Assembly (NCBI GenBank): GCA_050186335.1
Contig: JBFWYO010000084.1
Location: 1 to 20,748, forward strand
Source: JBFWYO01 sp050186335
GTDB taxonomy: Bacteria > Pseudomonadota > Alphaproteobacteria > Bin65
Direction: 5' to 3'
Length of the DNA stretch: 20,748 nucleotides
The notes below the pieces were generated by a model that did not search any database, was not told the origin of the DNA, and saw nothing but the letters and a program-made list of their open reading frames with translations. How positions within the stretch are numbered: position 1 is the first letter of the stretch; each line of letters opens with the position of its first letter. Made by a program: the position numbers and the translations under genes. This document shows positions 1 to 7,132 of the stretch, in pieces.

Positions 1-1
1 G

Positions 2-73
2 CTCGTCCGCAAGGAAAAGCCGGCCGAACGGGCCGAACGCTGCGAGGCGTGTTTGAAGATGAACGGAGTCTAA
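2..73 (+). CDS. C-terminal end of an unidentified protein (partial)
   Basis: Reading frame 2 is open from the window edge to a TAA at 71-73 and gives 23 residues. They are charged (K, R and E rich) and end in a C-x2-C pair followed by KMNGV. The composition and the stop just before a non-coding leader suggest a real C-terminus. Frame 1 is also open, to position 84, so the frame choice is a judgement. The C-x2-C pair could be half of a metal site, but too little is visible to name a family. Confidence 0.4.
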   Translation, partial: LVRKEKPAERAERCEACLKMNGV

Positions 74-141
74 GACGCGAATAACACCCATGCGCCGGGC
101 CAATGCTGCCAAGCGCAGCGCAGAATTGACGCTGCCGACCC

Positions 142-170
142 TTGTTTACCCCCGCGACCGGCAAAATAAT
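142..170 (+). promoter_or_regulatory. Candidate sigma-70-type promoter for the small secreted protein
   Basis: TTGTTT (142-147) and AATAAT (165-170) are separated by 17 bases in an otherwise GC-rich stretch. Transcription would start near 177, leaving a leader of about 50 bases before the ATG at 227. This is a consensus match by eye only. Confidence 0.4.
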
Positions 171-226
171 TCCGAACGTCATTTGCGCCGCGCTACGACC
201 GGCGGCGGCAACAGGGGGGAACTCTC

Positions 227-448
227 ATGCGATTACATTTGGGTGCGGCGGCATTGACGATTGCAGCCGCGATTTTCTTCGGCGGTTCCGGCGGCGCGAT
301 CGCCCAGGACCGACGCCAAACCGGCACCTACTGCACGGTCGATGTCCAGCTCTATATCGCCAACCATCGGACCTGCGAGACGGTGGATGGCTACGGCAAC
401 ATCGTCCGCCGCTGGTCGTTCTGGTGGTCGGCAATCGCCCATTTCTAG
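227..448 (+). CDS. Small secreted or periplasmic protein, 73 aa, unknown function
   Basis: The ATG at 227 follows a purine-rich Shine-Dalgarno (GGGGGGA, about 6 bases upstream), which decides this start over overlapping frames. Residues 1-26 form a typical signal peptide: Met-Arg start, an Ala/Ile/Phe-rich hydrophobic core and a likely signal peptidase I site after AIA. The mature part is only about 47 residues. It has two cysteines (about residues 36 and 50) that could form a disulphide in the periplasm, and an aromatic C-terminus (WSFWWSAIAHF). I do not recognise the family. It converges with pheT, whose stop is 15 bases away. The signal peptide and good ribosome site make it more likely real than a chance ORF. 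Confidence 0.6.
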   Translation: MRLHLGAAALTIAAAIFFGGSGGAIAQDRRQTGTYCTVDVQLYIANHRTCETVDGYGNIVRRWSFWWSAIAHF

Positions 449-463
449 TCGCCGCGGTTAAGC

Positions 464-2866
464 CTACCCGCGCAACGTCGCACCGGTCTGCTTCGCCACC
501 TGCGCCACGACCTTGAGCGAAATCTGTTCGATTTCGGCATCGGTCAGCGTGCGTTCGACCGGCTGCAGCGTGACCGCCAGCGCGATCGATTTCTTGCCCG
601 GCTCGACACCCGCACCCTGGTAGAGATCGAACACCGAAACATCGACGATCAGTTGCTTGTCGGCCGCGGCGGCCGCGCGCGCGACCTTGTCCGCCGGCAC
701 GGTCGCGTCGACCAGGAATGCGAAATCGCGCTGCACGGGCTGGAACGGCGACGGCTTCAAGAGCGGCCGCGCCTTGGAATCGCGCGCCTTAGGCGGCGGC
801 AATTCGTCGAGCAGCACTTCGAAGCCGACCATGTTTTCCTTCACATCGAACGCGCGCAGCACGGCGGGATGCAGCTCGCCGAAATAGGCCAGCGCCTTCT
901 GCCCCAGGCGCAACGCGCCGGAGCGGCCGGGGTGATACCAGGCGGGCGTATCGCGCGTAACCTGCAGCGAGGCCACGGGGGCACCTGCGGCGTCGAGCGC
1001 CGCCAGCGCATCGGCCTTGGCGTCGAACGCATCGACCGGGCGCGGTTTGACATCCCAATGACGCGCGCCGTTGACGCCCGCGCGCAAGCCGGCCGCCACT
1101 TGCGACTGGCCCTTCGGCGTCGGATCGGCGTATTGCGGGCCGACCTCGAACAGATTTGCGTTCGGCTGGCCGCGATCGTGATTGCGGCCGGCCGCCGCGA
1201 TCAGATTCGGCAGGATCGAGGGGCGCATCTCGTCGAGATCCGAGCTGATCGGATTGGCGAGCTTCATGTTCGCCTTGCCGCCGCCGAACAGCGGCGCGCG
1301 CTTGCTGTCCATGAACGAGAAGGTCACGGCCTCGTACAGCCCGCGCACCGCGAGCGCGCGGCGCACCAGGCGCGCACGGCGCTGATCGGCGGTCACCGTC
1401 ACCTGCGGCAGCGCGCCCGGCAGTTGCATCGGCACGGCGGGCACCCTGTCGTAGCCGTGAATGCGCAGAATTTCCTCGACCAGATCGGCTTCGCCGTGCA
1501 CGTCGCGGCGCCACGACGGCACATCGACCGACCAGGCGACCGCATCGGGCGATACCGTGAAACCTAAAGTCTGCAGGATGCGTTTGGCTTCGTGGTCGTC
1601 GACCGCCAGACCACCCAACGAGACCAGCCGTTCCGGCCGGAACGCCACCGTGCGCTTCCAATCGGGCATCGCGCCGGCGCTGACATTGTGGCTGGCTTCG
1701 CCGCCGCAGAATTCGAGCACCAGCCGCGCCGCGGCCTCGGCGCCCCAATCGGCGGATTCCGGATCGACGCCGCGCTCGAAGCGGTAGCGCGCATCCGACG
1801 TCACATCCAGCGCGCGGCCGGTCTGCGCGGTGCGGATCGGATCGAACAGGGCCACTTCGACGAACACGTTGGTGGTCGACTCCGAGCAGCCGGTCGTCCG
1901 CCCGCCCATGATGCCGGCCAGGGACGCGACGCCATTCGCGTCGGCGATCGCGGTCATGTCCCCGGTCAGCGCGTAGGTCTTGCCGTCGAGCGCATCGAAG
2001 GTTTCGCCCTCCTTGGCGAAGCGCATGACCAGATCGCCGCTGACCTTGTCGGCATCGAACACGTGCAGCGGGCGGCCCAGATCGAAGGTGACGTAATTGG
2101 TGATATCGACCAACGCCGATATCGGCCGTAGCCCGATCGCCGTCAGCCGGTCGCGCAGCCAGCGCGGGCTGGGCCCGTTCTTGACGTTGCGGAACATGCG
2201 GCCGACGACATACGGGCAGGCATCGCCGTTGCCGTTGGGGAAATCGCGCCGCCACTTGATCCTGCTGTCGAACGTGCCCGGAATCGCGGGCGCGTTGAGC
2301 TGCTTCATGGTGCCCAGACCGGCCGCCGCGAGATCGCGCGCGACGCCGCGCACGCCCAGGCAATCCTGGCGGTTCGGCGTGATCGCAATTTCGATCACCG
2401 GATCGTTGAGCCCGGCGACGTCGGCGAACTTGGCGCCGAGCGGCGCGTCGGCCGGCAGCTCGATAATCCCGTCATGCTCGTCAGACAGGCCCATTTCGCG
2501 TTCGGACACCAACATGCCGTTGGATTCGACGCCACGGATCAAGCCCTTCTTGAGCTCCAGCTTGGTGCCCGGGATGTACGAGCCGACCGGCGCGAACACG
2601 CCCTTCATGCCGGCGCGCGCATTCGGCGCGCCGCACACGACCTGCAGCTTCTCCTTGCCGGTATCGACCACGCAGACGCGCAGCCGGTCGGCATCGGGAT
2701 GCTTCTCCGCCGAGACGACGTAGCCGACCGTGAACGGCGCGAGATCCTTCGCGCGGTCGGTCACGGCTTCGACTTCGAGGCCGATGGCGGTCAGCGTCTT
2801 GACGATCTGATCGAGCGACGCGGTCGTCTCGAGATGGTCCTTCAGCCAGTTGAGGGTGAACTTCAT
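464..2866 (-). CDS. pheT: Phenylalanyl-tRNA synthetase beta subunit
   Basis: This 800-residue protein is the beta subunit of the (alpha-beta)2 PheRS, which charges tRNA-Phe in the cytoplasm. It starts MKFTLNWLKDHL, the usual PheT N-terminus. An OB-fold tRNA-binding domain follows at about residues 40-150 (EKHPDADRLRVCVVD and VVCGAPNARAGM). The middle holds the B3/B4 editing and B5 regions. The last 95 residues form the FDX-ACB anticodon-binding domain (PFQPVQRDFAFLVD). Length matches the family. The open frame extends 123 codons further upstream inside pheS, but the start chosen is the ATG that overlaps the pheS stop as ATGA, which implies translational coupling. Nothing looks damaged. Confidence 0.98.
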   Translation of the reverse strand: MKFTLNWLKDHLETTASLDQIVKTLTAIGLEVEAVTDRAKDLAPFTVGYVVSAEKHPDADRLRVCVVDTGKEKLQVVCGAPNARAGMKGVFAPVGSYIPGTKLELKKGLIRGVESNGMLVSEREMGLSDEHDGIIELPADAPLGAKFADVAGLNDPVIEIAITPNRQDCLGVRGVARDLAAAGLGTMKQLNAPAIPGTFDSRIKWRRDFPNGNGDACPYVVGRMFRNVKNGPSPRWLRDRLTAIGLRPISALVDITNYVTFDLGRPLHVFDADKVSGDLVMRFAKEGETFDALDGKTYALTGDMTAIADANGVASLAGIMGGRTTGCSESTTNVFVEVALFDPIRTAQTGRALDVTSDARYRFERGVDPESADWGAEAAARLVLEFCGGEASHNVSAGAMPDWKRTVAFRPERLVSLGGLAVDDHEAKRILQTLGFTVSPDAVAWSVDVPSWRRDVHGEADLVEEILRIHGYDRVPAVPMQLPGALPQVTVTADQRRARLVRRALAVRGLYEAVTFSFMDSKRAPLFGGGKANMKLANPISSDLDEMRPSILPNLIAAAGRNHDRGQPNANLFEVGPQYADPTPKGQSQVAAGLRAGVNGARHWDVKPRPVDAFDAKADALAALDAAGAPVASLQVTRDTPAWYHPGRSGALRLGQKALAYFGELHPAVLRAFDVKENMVGFEVLLDELPPPKARDSKARPLLKPSPFQPVQRDFAFLVDATVPADKVARAAAAADKQLIVDVSVFDLYQGAGVEPGKKSIALAVTLQPVERTLTDAEIEQISLKVVAQVAKQTGATLRG

Positions 2867-3993
2867 TGGCTGAGCCCTCCGGTCAGCGAGGGCACGTCGA
2901 TCGGCACGAAACCGTAGTGGCGCAGCCAGCGCAGGTCGGCCTCGTAGAACGTCCGCAGATCGGGGATGCCGTATTTTAGCATGGCGATCCGTTCGATGCC
3001 CATGCCGAACGCGAAGCCCTGGTATTTCACCGGATCGATGCCGCAATTCTCTAGGACCTTGGGATGCACCATGCCGCAGCCGAGAATTTCCAGCCAATCG
3101 TCGCCGGCGCCGATCTTGAGCTCGCCGCCCTTGCGCGAGCAGCCGATATCGACCTCGGCCGATGGTTCGGTGAACGGGAAATGCGACGGGCGGAAGCGCA
3201 CGGGCACGTCGGCCACTTCGAAATAGGCGCGGCAAAACTCGATCAGGCAGCCCTTGAGGTGGCCCATATGGGTCGTCTCATCGATCACCAGCCCTTCGAC
3301 CTGATGGAACATCGGCGAATGGGTCATATCGGAATCTTTGCGGAACGTGCGGCCCGGCGCGATGATGCGGATCGGCGGCTTCTGGGCCAGCATGGTGCGG
3401 ATCTGCACCGGCGAGGTGTGCGTGCGCAGCAGCTGCAGGCCGCGGTCCGGCCCCTCGCCGACCATGGCGCCAGCGTGTAGATGCGGCGCATCGGCGGCCG
3501 CTGAATCGGCGTTCATATAGAACGTATCGTGCATCTGGCGCGCCGGATGGCTGGGCGGGATGTTCAGCGCGGTGAAATTGTGCCAATCGGATTCGATGTG
3601 CGGGCCTTCGGCGACGACGAAGCCCATGGCGCCGAAAATCTCCGCGATCTCGTCCAGCGTCTGGCCGATCGGGTGCAGGCGGCCGCGCGCTTCGGGCCGC
3701 GCCGGCAAGGTCACGTCGATCTGTTCGGCGGCCAGGCGCTGCGTGAGCGCGTCGCCTTCGAGCGAAGATTTGCGCGCGTCCAGCGCCGAAGTGATTTCGT
3801 CGCGGATCCGGTTGATGGTCTGGCCCGCGGTCTTGCGCGCCTCGGGCTCGAGCGTGCCGATGGATTTCAGCAACTCGGTGATGCGGCCCTTCTTGCCGAG
3901 CGTGCCGACGCGCAGCTCCTCGAGCGCGGCGCGATCCTTCCCCGCGTCGATCGACGCCAGCAACTCGGCGCGCAATTGATCGAGATTTTCCAT
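2863..3993 (-). CDS. pheS: Phenylalanyl-tRNA synthetase alpha subunit
   Basis: This 376-residue class II synthetase subunit carries the catalytic site for Phe-AMP formation. An N-terminal coiled-coil region (about 1-90) is followed by the catalytic core. Visible core motifs are HTSPVQ (192-197), the motif 2 region RTFRKDSDMTHSPMFHQVEG (215-234), a Phe-pocket segment ending TEPSAEVD (275-282) and motif 3 GFAFGMGIERIAM (326-338). I chose the ATG at 3993 (MENLDQLRAELL). The upstream in-frame TTG at 4011 would lie in the terminator tail. The Shine-Dalgarno is modest (ACGGA). The gene overlaps pheT by 4 bases and lies directly after an intrinsic terminator that ends about 20 bases before the start codon. 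Confidence 0.97.
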   Translation of the reverse strand: MENLDQLRAELLASIDAGKDRAALEELRVGTLGKKGRITELLKSIGTLEPEARKTAGQTINRIRDEITSALDARKSSLEGDALTQRLAAEQIDVTLPARPEARGRLHPIGQTLDEIAEIFGAMGFVVAEGPHIESDWHNFTALNIPPSHPARQMHDTFYMNADSAAADAPHLHAGAMVGEGPDRGLQLLRTHTSPVQIRTMLAQKPPIRIIAPGRTFRKDSDMTHSPMFHQVEGLVIDETTHMGHLKGCLIEFCRAYFEVADVPVRFRPSHFPFTEPSAEVDIGCSRKGGELKIGAGDDWLEILGCGMVHPKVLENCGIDPVKYQGFAFGMGIERIAMLKYGIPDLRTFYEADLRWLRHYGFVPIDVPSLTGGLSQ

Positions 3994-4012
3994 GCTACAA
4001 TTCCGTCGCAAT

Positions 4013-4042
4013 AAAAAAGGGCCGTTTCCGCGGAAACGGCCC
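4013..4042 (-). terminator. Intrinsic terminator or attenuator between rplT and pheS
   Basis: A perfect 24-base palindrome at 4019-4042 (half-site GGGCCGTTTCCG) is followed on the minus strand by six T (4013-4018). This is a textbook Rho-independent terminator, 38 bases beyond the rplT stop and about 20 bases before the pheS ATG. There is no space for a Phe-rich leader peptide between rplT and the hairpin. It should cut most rpmI-rplT transcripts, so pheST must rely on readthrough, RNA processing or a promoter I do not see. Confidence 0.9.
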
Positions 4043-4080
4043 TTCGTAGGTCTTCGAAAGAACGCGATCGGCTGGGCCGA

Positions 4081-4446
4081 TCAAGCCGTCTTCGGAAGCG
4101 CCGCCTGGGCCGCGCTGACGACGGCCTTGAACTGGTCCGGATCGCGCGCCGCCATGTCGGCCAGAACCTTGCGGTCCAAGGCCACGCCGGCGAGCTTCAA
4201 GCCGTTGATCAGCTGCGAATAGCTGAGCCCCAGTTCGCGCGCGCCGGCATTGATGCGCTGAATCCACAAACCGCGGAAATCGCGCTTCTTGCGACGGCGG
4301 TCGCGATAGGCGTTGACGTAGTTCTTGTCGACCGCGGGCATCGCCACGCTGATCGCGTTCTTGGCGCGACCGCGGCGGCCCTTGGCCTGCTTGAGGACTT
4401 TCTTGTGGCGGGCGTGCCGGGTGACGCCCCGTTTGACGCGTGCCAT
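4081..4446 (-). CDS. rplT: 50S ribosomal protein L20
   Basis: The 121-residue basic protein starts MARVKRGVTRHARHKKVLKQ and contains the L20 core RDRRRKKRDFRGLWIQRINA and GLSYSQLINGLKLAGV. L20 is a 23S rRNA-binding assembly protein. In several bacteria it also represses its own operon by binding a leader that mimics rRNA. The length is normal (about 117-121). It starts 3 bases after the rpmI stop, so the two are co-translated, and its ribosome site lies within the end of rpmI. Confidence 0.98.
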   Translation of the reverse strand: MARVKRGVTRHARHKKVLKQAKGRRGRAKNAISVAMPAVDKNYVNAYRDRRRKKRDFRGLWIQRINAGARELGLSYSQLINGLKLAGVALDRKVLADMAARDPDQFKAVVSAAQAALPKTA

Positions 4447-4449
4447 GGA

Positions 4450-4656
4450 TCAGCGCCCCCCGTACGGCAGGAGGTGCTTGCGCACATACGGCGCGTTGTG
4501 CTCGGACATGATGCCCGTGCCGCGGTTGGTGCGCTTCATGTCGGTGGAGCGGTTGTCGAGGTTGTGCCGCTTGCCGGCAAAGCCGCGCTTCACTTTGCCC
4601 GTGGCCGTGAAGCTGAACCGCTTCTTGGCCGAGCTTTTGGACTTCATTTTGGGCAT
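4450..4656 (-). CDS. rpmI: 50S ribosomal protein L35
   Basis: The 68-residue basic protein has the L35 signatures MPKMKSKSSAKKRFSFTATGKVKR and, near the end, HNLDNRSTDMKR. The frame stays open for 26 codons upstream, but the ATG at 4656 matches the conserved N-terminus and has AAGGA about 7 bases before it. It is the first gene of the rpmI-rplT(-pheST) unit and has a good promoter 100 bases upstream. infC, the usual partner upstream of rpmI in enterobacteria, is instead at 13845-14381. Confidence 0.96.
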   Translation of the reverse strand: MPKMKSKSSAKKRFSFTATGKVKRGFAGKRHNLDNRSTDMKRTNRGTGIMSEHNAPYVRKHLLPYGGR

Positions 4657-4688
4657 TTTGCGATCCTTGGGTTTGAAGTTTCGATGTC

Positions 4689-4737
4689 GCGTTCGGAAAC
4701 GCTTCGGGGCGACGAGGCATGCCCTGTACGCCATGCC
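4689..4737 (-). promoter_or_regulatory. Structured leader of rpmI-rplT, possible L20 operator
   Basis: The leader of about 93 bases between the predicted start of transcription and the rpmI ATG holds two hairpins. One has stem GGCATG/CATGCC (4716-4721 with 4732-4737) and a 10-base loop. The other has stem GCGTT/AACGC (4689-4693 with 4698-4702) and a 4-base loop. Autoregulation of this operon by L20 binding to its leader is known in other bacteria. That these hairpins do it here is only inference. Confidence 0.35.
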
Positions 4738-4755
4738 GCCCGATTAGGACGCGGG

Positions 4756-4784
4756 GTTATAGCGGGGTTGGAACGGGGTGGCAA
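4756..4784 (-). promoter_or_regulatory. Sigma-70-type promoter of rpmI-rplT
   Basis: On the minus strand TTGCCA (4784-4779) and TATAAC (4761-4756) are separated by exactly 17 bases. Transcription should begin near 4749. The match is strong for a GC-rich genome and fits a highly expressed ribosomal operon. It lies in the 94-base gap after the DUF2971 stop codon. Confidence 0.7.
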
Positions 4785-4840
4785 GGCGGAATTGGCGCTC
4801 AAAATCGCGGGTAAGGTACTGATTCTTCTTGGTTTTGAGC

Positions 4841-5779
4841 TTAGATCGAACGGAAAGGCACTGTGGAAAGGCGAACTAATCCATTAGGATAGCCCAATTG
4901 CATCAAGAATGCCTCCAAGGCGACCTTCGAAAGACCCATGTGACGGCTCGGACCGACAATAATACTAGAAATCGGCATCAGCCCACTGGAACCGACTTTT
5001 GAAGTCATGCTGATTGGTTGAAAGCCGGAAATTGTCGTACCTCGAACGATAAATTTCAAATTCCTAACGTCCCATGCTTCTAAGGTTCTCACGATCCTCC
5101 ATTCGCTCTCTTCCTTGAAGGCATGATGCTTTATCAGCGGCGCAAATACTGAAAGCTTCAATAGCGCGTACTTTGCAAATTCAGACGCAAAGCTGCTCGA
5201 ATTTTGTAGGTCGGAATTGGCGAAAACTGCTTGCTGGAAAATCTTATCAAGCTCCAGCAATAGCTTTTCATAAAGGCGCGCCTGTTCTTGGGGGGCATAA
5301 ATGCAGGGCCAAAGTAAGGCACCTTCAGTCAGTACAACGTCAATCAATTTCGGCACATTGAAACCGATCGCAAATCCGCCTTCGCCATGCCCATATCCGC
5401 GCCATTGACTCAAACTGTCGGAAACTTCCGAAAAACATGAAACATATACCGGCGGAATCAACTTTTCGCCGCTCGCGCGAGAGATCCGCTCTAATATATT
5501 ATTAAGTAGTATATTTGAAGGAATTGGGTTGTCCGGCTTTAAATTATGCCGAGCGACAAAACTAAAGCCGTCGATGCTATGTTGATATTCTGTTGAATCG
5601 TTTAGAAACGAAATATTCGTAGCACGCAGTTGAGTCTCGCTAAGTATTCCGAGGAGTCCGTTTGCCGAAGTGTAGTGAAAGATTTCGTCTGGCAGCTTCT
5701 TTAGTACCACGCCAATTGTATTGATGCTCAATTGATCGATTTTGGCCGCAACGTCTTGAGGTAGAGAACTATTTGCCAT
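4841..5779 (-). CDS. DUF2971-family protein, AT-rich, probably acquired
   Basis: This 312-residue protein matches the DUF2971 pattern: FHYTS near the start (34-38), FLNDSTE (58-64), a CFSEVSDSLSQWRGYG segment (115-130) followed by G-GFAIGF, the EESEWRIV box (223-230) and a late IIVGPSR (273-279). The family has no established reaction. Its N-terminal H-Y-[ST]...ND..E arrangement loosely recalls ADP-ribosyltransferase-like proteins, which is speculation. The DNA is about 45% G+C against about 65-68% around it, with many A/T-ending codons, so transfer from another genome is likely. The start is the ATG at 5779, with AAGG about 8 bases upstream. It lies 23 bases after the upstream membrane-protein gene and may share its transcript. 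Confidence 0.85.
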   Translation of the reverse strand: MANSSLPQDVAAKIDQLSINTIGVVLKKLPDEIFHYTSANGLLGILSETQLRATNISFLNDSTEYQHSIDGFSFVARHNLKPDNPIPSNILLNNILERISRASGEKLIPPVYVSCFSEVSDSLSQWRGYGHGEGGFAIGFNVPKLIDVVLTEGALLWPCIYAPQEQARLYEKLLLELDKIFQQAVFANSDLQNSSSFASEFAKYALLKLSVFAPLIKHHAFKEESEWRIVRTLEAWDVRNLKFIVRGTTISGFQPISMTSKVGSSGLMPISSIIVGPSRHMGLSKVALEAFLMQLGYPNGLVRLSTVPFRSI

Positions 5780-5802
5780 GTTCGACCTTAAAAATTGAGA
5801 AC

Positions 5803-6309
5803 TTAAATCAGTCCCCACAGCCACGCCCAGGCGATCGCGAACCAGGTGACGTAGGACGAGGCGAGTCCGGCCGCGGCGCACACCGCGCCGGTCACCGCGA
5901 AGCCGGTCTGCCCGCGGAACAGGGCGAGAATCGCGAACAGAATCGCCACCGGTGCGAACAGCCACGGCTTGGTCAGGAAACTGGCGAAGCCGAATAGCAC
6001 GCTCAGGCCGCCGAAGATCGGCAGATCGACGTGCACGACGACCGACGGGTGTTCGCCTTCGACGTCCTGGCCGAGCCGGGTGACGCGCACCACCCGCGGC
6101 AGTTTCCTGGCGACCGCGGCGCGGATCGACGGCAGATGCACGCGCGGCCGCGGCGCGCGCGGCGGCGGTTCCATCGCGGCATCGGGCGGGCCATTCGGCG
6201 CGGACGAAGTCGAACCGGGCTGACCGGATGCTTTCGCGTCGGATGCGGGCGTGCCGGGCGCCGCCAGGGCCGGCGGGTTCCGCTTCGGGTCGGGCGCCGG
6301 CGCGTTCAT
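5803..6309 (-). CDS. Small membrane protein with a proline-rich N-terminus, 168 aa
   Basis: Residues 1-57 are rich in Pro and Ala and likely disordered. A basic stretch follows at 58-80 (IRAAVARKLPRVVRVTR). The C-terminal 70 residues are hydrophobic and fit two or three membrane helices (about 99-131 and 136-168), ending in WAWLWGLI. There is no signal peptide, so the proline-rich part is probably cytoplasmic. The start ATG overlaps the stop of the upstream PqiA-like gene as ATGA, so the two are translationally coupled and probably work together in the inner membrane. I do not recognise a named family. Confidence 0.75.
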   Translation of the reverse strand: MNAPAPDPKRNPPALAAPGTPASDAKASGQPGSTSSAPNGPPDAAMEPPPRAPRPRVHLPSIRAAVARKLPRVVRVTRLGQDVEGEHPSVVVHVDLPIFGGLSVLFGFASFLTKPWLFAPVAILFAILALFRGQTGFAVTGAVCAAAGLASSYVTWFAIAWAWLWGLI

Positions 6310-6857
6310 CCGGCCGGTTTGGCCGCGGCCGATGCGGACGTCGCCTCGGCCTGCGCGGCGCCGAGCAGCTTCTGCATGCGGTGCGTGGCGGCGACCGACA
6401 GCACAATGGCGCCGGTGAACACATAGATGCCCGCATGCACTTCGACGTCATTCACGATCGAGACCTTGACCGCGACGATGGTCAGCGCCACCACGAACAC
6501 ATCGAGCATCGACCATTTGCCGAGATTGTTGAGCAGCCCCACGTAAAAATGCGCGCGCGGGCTGGACGCATCGACACGCCGCCAGATCAGCCACGCGCTG
6601 ATCAGTTTGACCGCCGGAAACAGCATCGAGAATACGAACACGACGAGGAACACGAGCACTTCGCGCTCCTTGAACAGCCCCCAGACGATGCCGGAGATCG
6701 AAATCCGTTCGGACAGGAACAGCAGCTTCGAGATCGTCATCAGCGGCAGGAACCAGGCCGCCACCAGCAGCACGAACGCCGCCAGCAGGGCGGGACCGAT
6801 CCAGCCGTGGCCGCCGCGGGCGCTGAGCGATTGGGGATGGCGCGAGAACAGGGACAT
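6306..6857 (-). CDS. PqiA-like (paraquat-inducible protein A family) inner-membrane protein
   Basis: The 183-residue protein has four predicted membrane helices (about 20-42, 67-92, 116-133 and 143-158). It carries family-like segments: WFLPLMTIS after helix 1 and NNLGKWSMLDVFVVAL at 110-125, the hallmark of single-domain PqiA/YebS-type proteins. PqiA proteins work with MCE-domain lipid-transport proteins in other bacteria, but no MCE gene is present here, so the partner is unknown. It is the first gene of a pair overlapping by 4 bases. There is no clear Shine-Dalgarno before this ATG. A -10-like TATAGT ends only 7 bases upstream, suggesting a leaderless message. Confidence 0.85.
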   Translation of the reverse strand: MSLFSRHPQSLSARGGHGWIGPALLAAFVLLVAAWFLPLMTISKLLFLSERISISGIVWGLFKEREVLVFLVVFVFSMLFPAVKLISAWLIWRRVDASSPRAHFYVGLLNNLGKWSMLDVFVVALTIVAVKVSIVNDVEVHAGIYVFTGAIVLSVAATHRMQKLLGAAQAEATSASAAAKPAG

Positions 6858-6864
6858 GCGGCGC

Positions 6865-6894
6865 ACTATACGCGGTTCGATGTGGCAAACCCAA
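6865..6894 (-). promoter_or_regulatory. Candidate promoter giving a leaderless mRNA for the PqiA-like gene
   Basis: On the minus strand TTGGGT (6894-6889) and TATAGT (6870-6865) are 18 bases apart. Only 7 bases separate the -10 element from the ATG at 6857, so the A of the start codon would be at or next to +1. The absence of a Shine-Dalgarno fits this reading. Confidence 0.5.
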
Positions 6895-6953
6895 GGCGCG
6901 CCGGCGCAGGACCGGCGCGGCAGCGAAATTTCGGCGCGGTCGAAATCCGGCGC

Positions 6954-6981
6954 AAAAAAAAGCCGGGCCCGAAGGCCCGGC
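6954..6981 (-). terminator. Intrinsic terminator, minus strand
   Basis: Stem GCCGGGCC/GGCCCGGC (6962-6969 with 6974-6981) closes a 4-base loop (TTCG as read on the minus strand). Eight T follow on the minus strand (6954-6961). It is a very strong Rho-independent terminator. It ends transcripts coming from trxB-lysR or from the candidate small RNA just upstream. Confidence 0.93.
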
Positions 6982-7132
6982 AAAGGGAACAGGGAGGCTT
7001 CACGTCTGGGAGGACGTCGGATCCAGCCAGGGAAGGCGGACCCGAAACCCGATCGGAGCGCCGAAGCGATCCGCCGCAAAAGGCGCCGGAGACCGTCGCG
7101 TTCTGGGGCGTCACGCGGGTTCAACGTGACGC
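6954..7132 (-). ncRNA. Candidate structured small RNA ending in the strong terminator
   Basis: The minus strand between lysR and the terminator has four clear helices. They are GCGTCACG/CGTGACGC with a 9-base loop (7132-7108); GGCGGATC/GGTCCGCC (7075-7068 with 7042-7035), enclosing a GC-UUCG-GC hairpin (7067-7060); ACGTC/GACGT with loop CTCCCA (7017-7002); and the terminator. The single-stranded linker before the terminator reads GAAGCCTCCCTGTTCCCTTT. CTCCC in a loop and CCTCCC in a linker could pair with Shine-Dalgarno sequences. No protein ORF is convincing here. It could instead be a structured 3' UTR of lysR. I see no good promoter for an independent transcript. Confidence 0.4.

Noticed and set aside
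789..2363. Minus-strand 524-residue ORF in another frame of pheT
   Set aside because: It is Arg/Gly/Ala-rich low-complexity sequence inside the intact pheT gene.
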